Shown in pieces: positions 24,561 through 36,390 of a stretch of DNA of 64,000 nt. The DNA is taken from positions 6,457,755-6,521,754 of the forward strand of contig OX104132.1 of assembly GCA_944470555.2 (NCBI GenBank), written 5' to 3'. The notes below the pieces were generated by a model. It had not been told where the DNA came from and searched no databases. It was given only the letters and a program-made list of their open reading frames with translations. Position numbers and translations under genes: made by a program. The DNA is from Heterobilharzia americana. Lineage: Eukaryota; Platyhelminthes; Trematoda; Strigeidida; Schistosomatidae. Position 1 is the stretch's first letter. Each line of letters starts with the position of its first letter.

Positions 24561-24576
24561 TATATATATATATATA
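24561..24576. repeat. (TA)8 microsatellite
   Basis: Sixteen bases of perfect TA repeat within the family B 3' UTR. Likely length-variable. Confidence 0.9.
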
Positions 24577-24720
24577 ATGTATAATGATAGTAATATTCAG
24601 GAAGCGCGAAATTTTGTAGATTTTTCAGCTTTTATCAATGCGATGATGCCTGTATACTGGCTATTCTCATGTAAAATTACTCATGTGAAAATAAAAAACT
24701 ATTTATTTATAACTTCAGTA

Positions 24721-27700
24721 ACATTTCGAACGAAATTACCACCCATGGCCACCCTAAGCGCTGGAACTATTTGGGTATGAATACAGCCGTAAGCTATAGG
24801 GGACAGGACCTTCCCTTGATCCTGCTTAAGTTGTTCACCCTTTCGATGGAAGATGGGACGTATCCTACTGAATGGAAAACCAGCTTTGTAATTCCACACT
24901 ACAAATCTGGGGACAAGGCTAGTGTCAGCAACTACAGACCCATCAATATAACCCCAGTCCCATCGCGAATTATGGAGAAAGTTGTAAAAGACATTATGTC
25001 TGAATACCCACTTGCAGAAGATTTTATAACAAAGTTGCAGCACGCCTTTATGAGGAGCAGATCATGCATTACGTGTCATTTCGACTTTTCCAACCCCATT
25101 ACCAGTAGTCGTGAGGCACACAAAATAGTCCTTTTGCTGTACTTCGACATATCGAAGGCATTCGACATGGTTTCGCATAATATACCATTCGAAAAGTGAA
25201 ACGCGTTAGGTATTAGCAACCTGGCTAAACTTATTTCTCAGTCATCGTACCCAACTGACAAATATCAATTCAGCTCTGCATAATCCAAGATACGTGGCAA
25301 GTGGAGTTGTGCAAGGTGGCGTTCTCGAGCCTCTTTTGTTTATTGTATGCACTGACAGCGTTTGCAACTGCTTCGCCACAGGTGACGCCTTTCTGTATGC
25401 CGACGACCTAAAAGTCGTTTGCTCTTGTTATAGCCATGAGCTAGGTGATACTATGACTGCTATTTGACACGAGCAGAAAAGCTTTCTTCATGGTGTGCTG
25501 ATATCCTTCTACAGTTCAACATCAACAAATGAGGATGGATCTGCATTGGTAACAGTAACTATAGCGGCCAGAATCCAATAATCTTGGCCTGAACGCGGGA
25601 AATAGCTAGGCGGTGCCAACTGACGTGAATCTGACTAGTTCCTGCGTTCTATTGTATAGCTTCCTAACTTCCGCGAGTGACGCACAGTCAAAGGTTGGAT
25701 CGAAATATCAAAACACGGTTTGTAGTAATTCAATAGTAGATTCGTAACAAAATCTGTGGTACTATCAAAGCAACAATAAGTTATGTCAAATTACAAAAAT
25801 ACCTCAACAGTGCCGTTGGGTAACTATACAGTCCAAAACGTTCTCGGGTACAAATACGTACTACACGGTAAAAACTGGTTAAAAAATACGACTGTTAAAT
25901 ACCTGTCGGTCAATAGGAATATTCCCGGCAAAAGGGATCAAAACTCTGCCTACAGGAATCAAATCAACAAATAAACGTTCCCAGTAGACAGTCAAAAGAC
26001 AAACAGCTAAATCACTGCACAACCGTAAGTTGAACCAAAACAAAATGTCGTGCGCAGTAAAACAACATCACCTTATCAACAGTCCAGCGTCACATAATAG
26101 GAAAGTGAAATACTCATAATAAGTCTCAAACATACAAAGGCAAATACCGAGTGTAAAGTCAAATAAGACAGTTAAACAAGCAAATAACATTACACCGGCG
26201 AGGGTCAAAGGTACACCATCCATAACGAGGGTAAAAATGTTAAAATAAATGTCAATACAATCAAATAAGGGTGATCGGGAGGGATTTTCAGATCATTTTT
26301 CCTTTACAGTAACTTCACTTGATATTTGAAGTATCTGGACAACGGTTACCAAAACTTAGTTCTGTCTCAGACCTCAGGCTCAGATATTCCGGTTACTTGC
26401 ACTTCTCTGAGCAGGCAGCCTTCAGCGAAGCTAGGTCACAGACTCCTAGGATGCATCATTCGTAACTTTTATAGTACTGAATCAAAGTATGCGTCCGTCC
26501 AATTCTGGAATACTGCTCATCTGTTATAAGCAGCTTTCGAATGGACGACAAACTAAAAATCGAGGGTGTACAACGCCACTTTACACTAAGAGCACTGAGA
26601 GCTGATTGCAACCTTGGCTATATATCCAGGTGCAACATGCTAGGACTAGAACCTCTCTGAAAGAGGCGACTTAGAATGAATCTTATACTTCATTGCAAAC
26701 TACTTTGTAAGCAAATGCACTCATGATGTCCAGGAATTAACATAGTTGTAACATCTATTTACGATATACGTAGCCACAAAAATTAGTTAAGACTGAGTGT
26801 TGTAAGACCGATGTGCAAGGTAACTTCTTCCTCAATAAGTTCTCATATCTGGAATAGACTCCCTGATGAAATACGTACTGCAGATCCATTATCCGTCTTT
26901 CGTTCCTCACTTAAAAAGCTCCTCACAGGTGACGAGTCTATCACTCCTTTGGTCACTCTATATACTTTCAGGGCTAATGAAAACATACCAGGACATCCAA
27001 ATGTGTAAATTAGGTCTATCACCGATTCCGAGTACTTCTTCCTTAATGGGCCCTGACACTATTGCACGGGGCGTTTGACTGCTATTCCACTAGCTTAGGT
27101 TGTGCAGCCAGTAATGTACGGACTAGTAAACTACATGTCGACTTGATGTGGAGTCGGTCTTACCCGTACGTCAACAAGTAAACACTGTATGTCCAAAAAC
27201 TCGTACGAATTTTACGTAGGAGTCATAAGAGTCACTTTTATGTGTGTAACTTAAACTGTACGCATACCTTGAGCGTCCCTCAGAAGATTGGAACTTCTCT
27301 CTTCCCAATTTCGTCCCGTTCGGTATATCATTCTCCGGTTTCTGCTTGTGCTTCCCTTTTCCCCTCCTCTTTTCAGCCGAAGTTTGAAGAGAAAACCTTG
27401 AGCATAATTTTAACCAAAATCGTCAACCTACTGAATATACTACTTCATACATGATACAAGAAATTATTGGAAGAACCCTTCAACTGGTCTTCCTCTATCG
27501 ATTTTCAACTATGAGACGTTCCGCAGTAAACTCATCCAGTTACCAACAGCCTAGATGCAACTATGTATGAAAACCCAACTACAACATATGATCGAGGGCT
27601 TCTGGACGATCATAATGGCAGCGAAAATCTGGACACACAACCAAGTCCAAGAAATGAACTCACCTAGTGACTCAAAGTGAGACATGTCCGCAAGCGAACT

Positions 27701-28415
27701 TCTCCGGCACTCCACCTCATTTGACTGCGTTTCATAGAAGACAATTAACAGTCAGCATGCCGCCTTGATAATGCTGTGTGCTTCAGTGTGAATCCTGTGT
27801 GCAAAGCTCCATCACCATTAGATAATAGTCCTTCAAGTGTTCATTTCTTTGTACCACAACGACTAATTCTGGTGGATTACGTCTGTATTGCTGGGTAAGG
27901 CCACATGACGAGTGGGAGCTGCAAGGACTTATATACTGACGCGGATTAGATGTTTATGCTGACACTTACCATTACCTGAAATCGATGAAGTGAGTTTTCG
28001 TTGGCCAACGACATTGTAAACAAGTGAACTGATGTGAAAGCAGACGTTTACCTGACAAAACACGGAACTATACCTCCAGGTTAACCAACTGGGTTGCATG
28101 TAAAGCAAACGTCGGGTATTGTACAATTCCGATATCACTTAATTGTGTAAAAAGAGTAGTGAGTGGAGACAACCGAAACTCACAAACAATCTGAATGTAC
28201 TGTGAAGTGATACTTTTCTGTTCCTTTCATAACCTGTAGTCACTCTTATTATCATTGTAAACCCTGATGCGATACCTTCTGCATCATTCAGGACAGCTCA
28301 ACTACTGGAGATTTCTTTACCATTATCAATTTGATAATGCCTGTAAACTGACTTCTATCATGTTAAGCTCCTAATCAGAGAATAAAATATCCATTTATTC
28401 CTTTATTTATTTGTT
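24721..28415 (+). mobile_element. LINE family B, copy 5 (interrupted)
   Basis: RT open from 24771 to 25199 with LPLILLKLFTLSMEDGTYPT, HYKSGDKASVSNYRPINITP and motif A LLYFDISKAFDMVSHN. After a frameshift come SGVVQGGVLEPLLF (motif B) and AFLYADDLKVV (motif C; Tyr-Ala-Asp-Asp intact near 25396-25407). The element is broken near 25590 and resumes near 26330 with LLGCIIRNFYSTES at about 26440 and SHIWNRLPDEIRTADPLSVF at 26840-26900. The 3' UTR ends at about 28415 with the shared terminal block. It keeps both catalytic motifs but has frameshifts and a 740 bp interruption. Confidence 0.75.
25590..26330. repeat. A-rich sequence interrupting family B copy 5
   Basis: Separates two parts of the RT C-terminal region that are adjacent in copies 2-4. 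On the plus strand it is strongly A-rich and C-containing but T-poor, with recurring short strings such as GTCAAA, CAAATAA and ACAGT, giving a quasi-repetitive look. No ORF domain (the 63 aa ORF at 25783-25974 shows none), no clear terminal repeats, no tRNA-like head. Boundaries are approximate. Origin unknown. Confidence 0.5.
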
Positions 28416-28479
28416 ATCGACTACTACTTCTTTCCACACGTAATTCGACTTACATGTCACTCATTCATCAATACTTGTG

Positions 28480-30215
28480 ATGTTACGCAGCTCGTTGTTC
28501 AGATAAGTTGCTTGTTCCTTTCGTGTTGTTGTCCACCTACTCATGAGTTTGCGGATATCCCACCAATGAATTTGGAATCTCGGTTATTGACTTAAGCGTT
28601 GAGCAGGTGCAGCAAAAGCTGTTACTGCTTACAAAAAGCATCCCTCCAAGACCAGGCAAAATCTATGTGGTGGTTCTGCGGGACAGAGCATCGATCATGC
28701 CTGGACCTTTAAGTGAGTTAGCTTAGGATTCTCCAACTCAAGAGAAAGTGCTCGATCCTATAAAGATGGACCACATAAAGCCCATCTCCAAGGGAGTTTA
28801 ACGAGGCTACCCAAGGAGATACAGACGGGCGACGCTCTTATCCATACCGTCAATGGCAATGGAACCGTTGAATTATGATAGACTGAGGAACTACTTTATG
28901 TCGAGTAACCCTTTTACTCCCCGACAGCTTAAATTCAGAAAAGTGTACGCCTGCACTACTTGTCTGCCCACAACAGCAGACGGATGGACTAGTGCTGTAT
29001 ACCCCAGGGATCGAAATGGTATTATTTATCTGGACTTCGCTAAGGCTTTTGGTTATGCTGGTCACGAGCGCCATATTTATAATTTAGAATTAATCGTGGT
29101 CAGCCTTCACTCACTGACTGGTCGGCGTTGTTTCTGTGTGAAGGTTTAACCAAAGTTCAACTGAGTTTCTCTATGTCTGAAGAAACAGAATGTTCTTGTG
29201 GTGTCCCTCGGGCTCAGTGTCTTTTTCTAATGCATGTAAACGACCTGCCTCAACGAGCCTCTCGTGAAATCCTTTATTTTTGCCAATGATGTGAAATTAT
29301 GAGGAGAAATCACAGTGAAGAAGAGGTGTCGCTCTACAGGAAGACTAAACCCAACTTCAAAACTGGGCTCTCATTTAATCCTCAAAGAAACAAGGTCGTA
29401 CGCGCGGAACATGATGCACATCAAGTTTATGACCCATGACAGTGTGGACCTTGAGGCGTCGCCAACGGAAAGGGATTAAGTCGTTTCCCCCCCCTTTCCA
29501 GCGATAAAAACCCATGCTAACTACGACAGAAATGCATCTTGTGGAAGCTGGGCGTCAGTAACGTTTAGATGAATTTTCTGACAGTTCTGTCTCAAATGCT
29601 TCCACCGAATTTCCAAAAGTTCCGTTAGGCCCTACCTGGAGCTGAGGACCATAGTCTTTCCTTCTTCGCTGCAGAAGGACAAATTAAGCTTAGAACGCAT
29701 ACAGAGTCGTTCGACCAGTTCCTCTGGTGGGCTTGGGCCTAGGACTATCTCCCTCCTTAACACACCCACATTACTTACTAGTTCTTCTATAGGAACCAAA
29801 CCCATGCTACCATTCGGGCAATTCCCGAATACTTTTCTCTCGTTCTCATTTCTCTCTTCACCCCTCCTTTTCTTCTCCTTCCCTTCTTTCCCTTTTTCTC
29901 TTCCCTAATTTTCCCCTCTTTTTCATTCTTTTACCAGTGCCTTACTATTTTCTTTCAGATACCTACACAGACAGGGGTCACAGCAACCCTCTAAACATCT
30001 CAGCAACCCGTAACTCCCTAATCACTCTACAAATTACAACTTACTAACCCACAAAACATCCACCTCACCGAAGCTAAAAGCAAGAAAGCAGAGGGTATTT
30101 CCTCGTCCACTGCAGGAGTGAACTGAACAACTGGAACCAAGCCCTAGGAACTAGACACGAGAGATCAAAAACTATCAGTTTTCTACGCTCTCACTATCAA
30201 TATTGGATACTGGAT
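28480..30215 (+). mobile_element. CR1-like LINE family A, copy 2
   Basis: Plus-strand order: a degraded linker and N-terminal RT around 28730-28850; motif A as IIYLDFAKAFGYAGHERH within 28853-29149 (the usual Asp-Arg-Val is lost); decayed motif B and C near 29200-29300 (FANDVK in place of FADDVK); the C-terminal block near 29640-29760 (KLSLERIQSRSTS). A polypyrimidine-rich 3' UTR runs from 29830 and ends near 30215. The last 400 bp match family A copy 1 (4440-4810, opposite strand) at roughly 80-85 percent by eye. Inactive. Confidence 0.65.
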
Positions 30216-30738
30216 AAAACACGAAGAACGACTGGTTCACCTTGATCTACAGCCCATGAATTTAGAAGAATAAGAGGTGACTTGTTAATAGCAAAATCGC
30301 TTTTAGTCCCTGGAAACCCAGCTTGTCATTTACTGGGTCTTAGTTGTAAGACCAATCTTAGGGGGTGCACGCAGAAACGAAGCCTAGAAAGTGGTGGGTT
30401 AGATATCAGCCACAACTTCTACTTCCAAGTAGTTGTAAACACTGGCATGTTTTTCCTTCATAAGTGATCCGAACTACTCTGACTAGATCCTTTATTTGCT
30501 GGGTGAATACTCATTGAACATATGTCTGTCCAGAAATAATTTCATTTTCACATTTGTACCAACAATTTCCGCTTTACTTTTAATTGTACACCTGTTAACA
30601 ACCACAAAGACTAGTTATCCATGGATTCAAGATGCAGAAGTTAGTCAGGCAATATGTTCCTTTATTACAGCAGTAACCATTTGTTTACAACAGCTACCTG
30701 TTAGGTCGCCTAATAACCTTTATTTGAAGCCCTCGATA

Positions 30739-30930
30739 ATGTCCAGTCGAGACGGCGGAAAGAAAAAGCCGCTGAAGCAGGCGAAAAAAGAGCAGAAAGA
30801 ACTAGACGAGTCAGACATAGCACTGAAGCAAAAAGCAAAGGAAGAGGCGAAAAGGTTGAAAGAAGCCAAAGAATTAGCTGCATCACGAGGCCCAATTGGT
30901 CAAGGAAGCAAGAAAGTTACGAAGAAATGA
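30739..30930 (+). CDS. TMA7: Translation machinery-associated protein 7
   Basis: A 63-residue, highly charged protein: starts MSSRDGGKKKPLKQAKKEQ, middle ELDESDIALKQKAKEEAKRL, end GPIGQGSKKVTKK. This matches TMA7 (formerly CCDC72), usually 64 residues, over its whole length, including the GGKKKPLKQ start and the GP...GG/GSKK Lys-rich tail. TMA7 is a small conserved eukaryotic protein that associates with ribosomes; its exact mechanism is not settled. I chose ATG at 30739 because it gives the full-length conserved N-terminus; the open frame extends upstream to 30496, but that part shows no homology. The coding region has no intron, so it could be the true gene or a processed copy; no poly(A) tract follows. 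Flanked by LINE family A upstream and SINEs downstream. Confidence 0.9.
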   Translation: MSSRDGGKKKPLKQAKKEQKELDESDIALKQKAKEEAKRLKEAKELAASRGPIGQGSKKVTKK

Positions 30931-31093
30931 GACTTCCCATAGGCTGAAGAAAAAATTCCGTGTTGTATATATAAAAATCTGTATTGTTACTCAGATTTTA
31001 AATGTTCGCTTAACTCAGAACAGATTTTCATATTCGTAATCTATATGTTTTGTTCCTGATTGTCCGTTAACAGTTGATCCGACTCGATGGAGT

Positions 31094-31099
31094 AATAAA
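31094..31099 (+). promoter_or_regulatory. Possible TMA7 polyadenylation signal
   Basis: AATAAA 164 bases downstream of the TMA7 stop, the first perfect hexamer on the plus strand after the gene. Position is plausible but untested. Confidence 0.4.
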
Positions 31100-32055
31100 A
31101 GGCAGTTTTATTGCGTTAGGTGTCTTTAAGTTTTTGAATCTCTTCCAGTGTTTATGTTTAGTCATAATACTTGTTAAGTTGTCAGGACGCCTGACTAGCT
31201 TACTGGAGTTACTTGCTCCAGACTTAGTTTCGTTCACTTTTGCTGTAAACGAAGATGGCACTTATCATTACGGCATGATTGGGATGTAGGCGTAGTGCAG
31301 ACTAATGAGTTCACGCGTTTTTTTATCCTGAAAGAGTGTACAGAAGTCAAGAAAAAAAGGTGGGAAATAACTAGTTTGTCGAAGTGGTAGTTCTTTTCTG
31401 AGAAGTAAATGTATGGCAAGCACATAACCTCGGTTTCAATAGTATGTTCTCAAGGGAATTAACAGGCAAGTGGTAGTCAATGGAACAGCCGCACATCCTA
31501 CAGTTACACAGTATATAGGGATTGTTCCTGATGTAATTACGTATTCTTTTTTGAAGGTCTGACATAAGAGTTACTTGAACATCTCAACTTGGGGAAAAGG
31601 GAAAATCGACCTCCAGCACTGCAGATACCTGGTTTCATATGCTTTTATCTCTACAGGGAATGAGGACTGTATACGCATTCATTTCTCAGTGAGTCTAGTT
31701 TTAATATGCTAATTGTCCCACCAAGGCAAGCACTAGGTATATTGTGTACAGGAAAGCCTTTCTGGCTGTTGTTATAACCTGACACTGACACCTAAAAGAC
31801 TCAGAAATACTCAGGTATCAATAATTAGCGACGTAAAACATCGATGGGCTTAAGTCAAGCAAAAGTTATTTGGTTCTTGTCATTATATGATGAGAAACAG
31901 TGACTGAATCTGTTCCATCAGTAAAAAGCATCACCAGTGTCAGTTGGACAACCTCAACCTACCTTCAAAATCTCAAGCGTCATCGATTGATTCATGAACT
32001 GTAATGGTAGATTTCGTCAAGTAATAAGCCATTAATGTCAACACCCAACCTAACC
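31100..32055. other. No gene seen
   Basis: Downstream of TMA7. Short ORFs on both strands (for example 31261-31067 minus, 64 aa) lack recognisable motifs. Confidence 0.4.
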
Positions 32056-32059
32056 ACGT

Positions 32060-32200
32060 GTACTTCCATGCATTAGGTGATGAGCCACAAATATTGCGAG
32101 GGGAAAAAATTATTGAGTGGAGCGGTCTTTGTGCCCACGACTCATCAGGAACTTACACCAATGAGCTATGACCACATTCTGTAGGTAATTCTCATTGAGG
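32060..32200 (-). mobile_element. tRNA-headed SINE, degraded
   Basis: On the minus strand an A-box-like TAGCTCATTGG is followed by a region ending TGTGGCTCATCACCTAATGC, matching the tail block GTGTGGCTCATTGCCTACAG of the plus-strand SINE at 32290-32425. The B box is not clear. Forms an inverted pair with that copy. Confidence 0.45.
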
Positions 32201-32289
32201 GAATGATGAAAATTGGACCGTTACTGGGATTAATTAGTACACGTTACCCAGGGAGATGTCTTGTTAGACATGCCACACTGACTGTGTGG

Positions 32290-32425
32290 AAATGTGGCTC
32301 AGTGGTTTGGGGCGATGACAACCAAGCATTGGTATAGGTTCAAACCCTACTCATCGAGGTCTGGGTAGCCAGGTAGTATCAGCAGCACTCACACAATAGG
32401 TGTGGCTCATTGCCTACAGCCCAGA
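32290..32425 (+). mobile_element. tRNA-headed SINE (Smalpha-like head)
   Basis: A box TGGCTCAGTGG at 32295-32305 and B box GGTTCAAACCC at 32337-32347, spaced as in a tRNA-type RNA polymerase III promoter. The non-tRNA body reads CGAGGTCTGGGTAGCCAGGT and then CACACAATAGGTGTGGCTCA. This body recurs in at least eight other places in the window. No hammerhead in this subtype. Confidence 0.75.
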
Positions 32426-32429
32426 TATG

Positions 32430-33615
32430 CACAAGATGGTTGAATGGGTTTCGTCCGTTCCACTAATCTTACCGTCTGTCATTTACTTGACATAGTGTAT
32501 CTGATTTGATGAGACTTCTAGCTGGGCGTGGCTGTACTAAAGATACTTATGGACATTTTCGATACACTTCAAAATCTACTTGTGACTTGACACTCAGGGT
32601 TTATTCTAATGTAAAAGGCAAGCTTCTAGGAAAGTAACTATAGATTTCCGCGGCTCGTAAACTCGAGGGATACTTCAGTGCAAGTTTTTACATCGATTTC
32701 TCTGGTAGCACATGATAACCTATCCATTAGCAACCTGATAAAGTACTGAAGAGGCAAATACCCCTTCATATTCTATCCATACATTTTGTGCTGTTCAGCC
32801 TTTTCTTCTTGCCAGTTTCTAAACTTGTTTATCGGCTTCTTTTGTAGTATTTCTTGTGCTGTGTAAGGATGAAATCGTAAATTAGATAGGAACTAGACAG
32901 TTCTAAAACCAGGTAGTGGGGCGACTATTGTTTGAAAGGTAATCGTACTAATTGCTGATGCTCCCTGTCCTGAGGCAAGGGGCGTGTGGAAAACACCGAC
33001 TCCAAAAATAAAACACTTCTCCCTGTCCTGTGGTATGGCCTTTTTGTATCTGGCGTTTGCGCAGTGAAATCTTAATATAAAAAATCCTGAAAAGACGATA
33101 CATGACCCCCATCAGCAATACAGCTTGTTAGCTGTTTACGCACAATTAACCCCTCTCTCACACATCTTGCAGAAACAAATTCCACGATATGGGCAGCCCG
33201 GAAATACCCAATGGCTGCACACTCGTGGCATTATATGGAATTCAACTAACCGTAACCTACCTTCATTACTTTTGTCGTTTTGCTTTCACTGATACTAACA
33301 TTAGGTCCCTACAACTTCCTGAACTTCTCGCTCTACAACCATTTTTAAGTATCTAAGGCAGCAAAACACCATTCTTTATCTTTAAAACTATGCTACCAGT
33401 TTCATGTTCGAGCTTTCAACTTTCACACCGTATATCAACAGGTATCACTTGGCAGAATTATGCATTCTCGGGTTATAAATGTACGCTGTGCGTTAAAGAC
33501 ACACCTAGAATCTAAGTGTGGTAATTCACTTGGTGTCACTGGGTGAATCTAAGGAGTCCAATTTACGACTGCCCGGACATCTAATTGCTACCGGAAACTT
33601 ACTAGTGTAGGTATG
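32430..33615. other. No gene seen
   Basis: About 1.2 kb with no recognisable coding or repeat motif. Confidence 0.4.
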
Positions 33616-33619
33616 GCAT

Positions 33620-35660
33620 TGGGTTGCAGAGAGCACACTTACCGATGGGAACAGATTTCTGTGTGCTGTTGACTGGATGGATTTGTAGGATCCGATGTCT
33701 GTTCGTTATCTTTAATTACGCCTTCCCACAAACTGCAGTTCGGATGAGTTCCATAGAGCCATCAATTTCGATACGTAAACCAAAGCGTTCGGACAGATAC
33801 AGTAGCAGGCAACCTCAACGTTCAAGTAGGGAAAGACGGGCCAATCAAAAAAACGTGTTGGAGATATCTACTGAATTCCATCCGAACGAACCCGTAATGG
33901 TGCTCGTCTTTTACAATTCTGTCTTGACAATCACTTGTTTCTGGTTGGGACTAACTTCAAGCACAAGGAGAGACTGCCTCACTTGGCGCCCACTGCCATT
34001 AGACCAGCTATGAACACAGGTGATGTTACTATGAGGCACTGTTGGGGAGGATCAGTGGAAGGTTGTCGCTCTTTATAGAGTACCTGTTTGGACTCCGATC
34101 ATGCACTAGCGAGAGCACGTGTATGTGTCTTGCTAGGCATAAGAAACAGCAATAAAGCCTCTATATGGTCGACTGGAAAATAAGGACGTTTAAGGCGTAT
34201 TCATGCAGGAGTTCTCTAAGCATTCACATGAACATGCCAGGAATTCTCTTTCCGATGAAACTTGGTGCAGTATTCAATCTCCTGTAGGAACGGCACAAGT
34301 TCGAGGTCCGACCCATCCACTGGGGTTTAGGCAACCAGGTGTGGCTTGTTACATACTGCATAAACGTGCTTATGGTCTCTAGATGCACAGAGGAATCAAC
34401 CCGACGAACATAGTTTCTGAGATCCTAGGTCCTACGATCACTAGACGTCTGAAAGGAGATAGGGATCACCACATTCGAGAAGACCAGGCAGGTTTCAGAC
34501 CTGGCTATTGGTGTGTCGACCAGATATCCCCTTCTCGTCAGGTTCTGGAATACAGGCATACTTACAGACGCCCTACACTGGCAGCATTCGACTCCGTCGG
34601 TCTTATGCGTCTCACTGGACGGTGTATATCACTATGTTGAAGGTTCTGTGCTCGAACATCTATGGGTGTTAGAGACTGTGTGCATCGAGTGGTGTTCGTC
34701 AAGTTTGTTCGCTTTCTCCATCCTCATTCGATTGTATCATAGATGTTACTTATGGAAGTGTTCCTTTCGTCGTGTCACTTGACATAGATTGATCTTAGCA
34801 CAGGAAAATCGGTAGATCTAGAGTATGCAGATGACACAGTCTTATTGGGTGAAGACGCTGACTAAATCCGGTCTCTGGTACACTTTAGTTAACGCTTTGT
34901 TTGTTATGCATTTCTCACCATGCAAATGTAAGTTGCCGCTATAGGACTGGCGTTGCATGCTTCTACTTCTAAAATTAGGGACTGAAATGATTGAGGAAAC
35001 TGATCACTTAGCTTACCCAGGTTGTCGAATCAGATCTGGTGTCACCGCCGTGATATCCGACTGTCTATCCAGGGGCCAGCGTACTGCTCTACACTTCACT
35101 CTGTTTTAATATATCGCTGTACGATGAGAAAGCTCCAGGTGTTTCACAATCATTCCCTCTATGGTGTTGGTTGTGTTTCCTGGTGTCACCAGGAAGTTAG
35201 GTGTAGAGGGACAGGCGAAGAATGTCAGTTGGTAAGGTGAACTTTCATCGGCCTGCATAACTGCGATATGCGTTACGCATGCCTAGTAATCGTCTGCCTC
35301 ATCGCACAGTGTTAACTGAAGTAGGTTTAAGCTGGTAAAAGGTTGAAATATGGCTTCAGGACTTGAGGTCTTTGACCGTTGCTTTGAGCCATGAAGACTA
35401 GCCGGTTGGGGTCTGTGACAGCGGAAGCCAATAACTGGAGACCTCAGGTGATGTGGCTCAGATGCATTTCGCATTATCCTCATCTAAGTCATCATACTGA
35501 ATTCAGTAATGTTTCACCTTTCCTTGCCCTCTCTTCCTGACTAACTACCACTTCTTCTTTCACTTTGGTAAATTCTTGCTTGACATGAGTTGTGGCAACT
35601 TGTGCCGTTACGCAGTAGTGCCAGGTCCTATGTTGGTTTCATCTGTCAGTTTGGTGCTGC
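33620..35660 (+). mobile_element. RTE-like LINE copy (endonuclease to 3' tail)
   Basis: Endonuclease C-terminal remnants at about 33950-34140 (SSTRRDCLTWRPLPLDQL, then LDSDHALARARVC). A SINE piece lies at about 34295-34380. RT N-terminal block at 34383-34600: NPTNIVSEILGPTITRRL, REDQAGFRPGYWCVDQI, LEYRHTYRRPTLAAFDSV. Motif C DLEYADDTVLLGEDAD has YADD at 34825-34836. C-terminal and 3' tail run to about 35660, with the tail block CAGTAGTGCCAGGTCCTATG. Multiple stops. SR2-type identity is inferred from these motifs. Confidence 0.75.
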
Positions 35661-35689
35661 AGATTTTCAGTATCTACCACAAACATGAA

Positions 35690-36390
35690 ATGGGACGGAG
35701 ATGTTGGTCTTTCAGATCTCATCGAGGTTGAAGAGGCTGTTTCGAACCTGGAAATATGCGAAACCACAGTACGTGGCAGTTTGTTACGAGCTTTTAAGCA
35801 CAGATGTTGAGGGTCACTGAGTGGATTAGTGGAAGGACTAGGTAGGGCATGGTAACCAAAGGTGATCTCGTCTAGGCCGTCGGTGGTTCTGATTTATAGT
35901 GGCATCAGTTTGACTAAAAACTGGTTCAAGATCCTATGGTCCATAATTATATGACACATATCCGCAATTCAGAAACAATGAACTAGAGAGTCAGCAGATG
36001 ACATTGTTCTGTTAGGCGAAGACGCTGAGGCACTGCCTCTCTCGGCATTCAATGTCAGCTGAAGTAGGATTGGGTTCAAAGAAGGTTCAAGGTGACCACA
36101 TGAAGAGCTGGTACCAGTTCATGAAGTCTGTGTTAATCTGAATTGTTTAGATTACCTGGTTAAAAACTGGTGACAATGGAAAAGATGTATTTACTCTTTG
36201 ACATCTAGTAAAGTTCGAACATTCTCATGAAACTTATTTGAAAGGATATTTTCTCCTTCTATGCACTTCTGTCCACCTTGACATCACTTGTTTTTCTATG
36301 CACTTGCTCTTTGCATGCTGCAATAAGTTTGGCAACTTGAAAAGATGCACTTCAGTACGAGATTTTGTATTGATTTCGTCTGTCTGTCTG
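35690..36390 (+). mobile_element. RTE-like LINE copy, internally deleted
   Basis: Starts with DVGLSDLIEVEEAVSNLEIC (the pre-RT block, compare [17 protein letters not shown] at 61.2 kb), includes ADDIVLLGEDAEALPL near 35998-36045, then a C-terminal remnant and the 3' tail (36186-36380). Directly follows the previous RTE copy in the same orientation. Confidence 0.7.

Larger units (their letters stand above)
21560..24720 (+). mobile_element. LINE family B, copy 4 (catalytic core deleted)
   Basis: Starts in a degraded linker (IVAPMTVVKVKKNEDQYIPR at 21580-21650). RT N-terminal part follows at 22180-22330, then the same internal deletion as copy 2 at the same site (22415-22500), the C-terminal block to 22951, and a further C-terminal stretch HIWNRLPKDARTASSSTLF at 23098-23155. 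A 3' UTR of about 1.4 kb ends in a TTTATTTAT-rich terminus near 24720. Inside the UTR the terminal block occurs twice, at about 24375-24470 and 24500-24720. Inactive. Confidence 0.7.

Noticed and set aside
30496..30738. N-terminal extension of TMA7
   Set aside because: In frame and open, but with no similarity to TMA7 and an unrelated hydrophobic composition. The conserved protein starts at 30739.
32085..32160. CTGATGAGTCGTGGGCAC on the minus strand, hammerhead-like
   Set aside because: No GAAAC core follows at the right spacing. It belongs to a degraded SINE without hammerhead.
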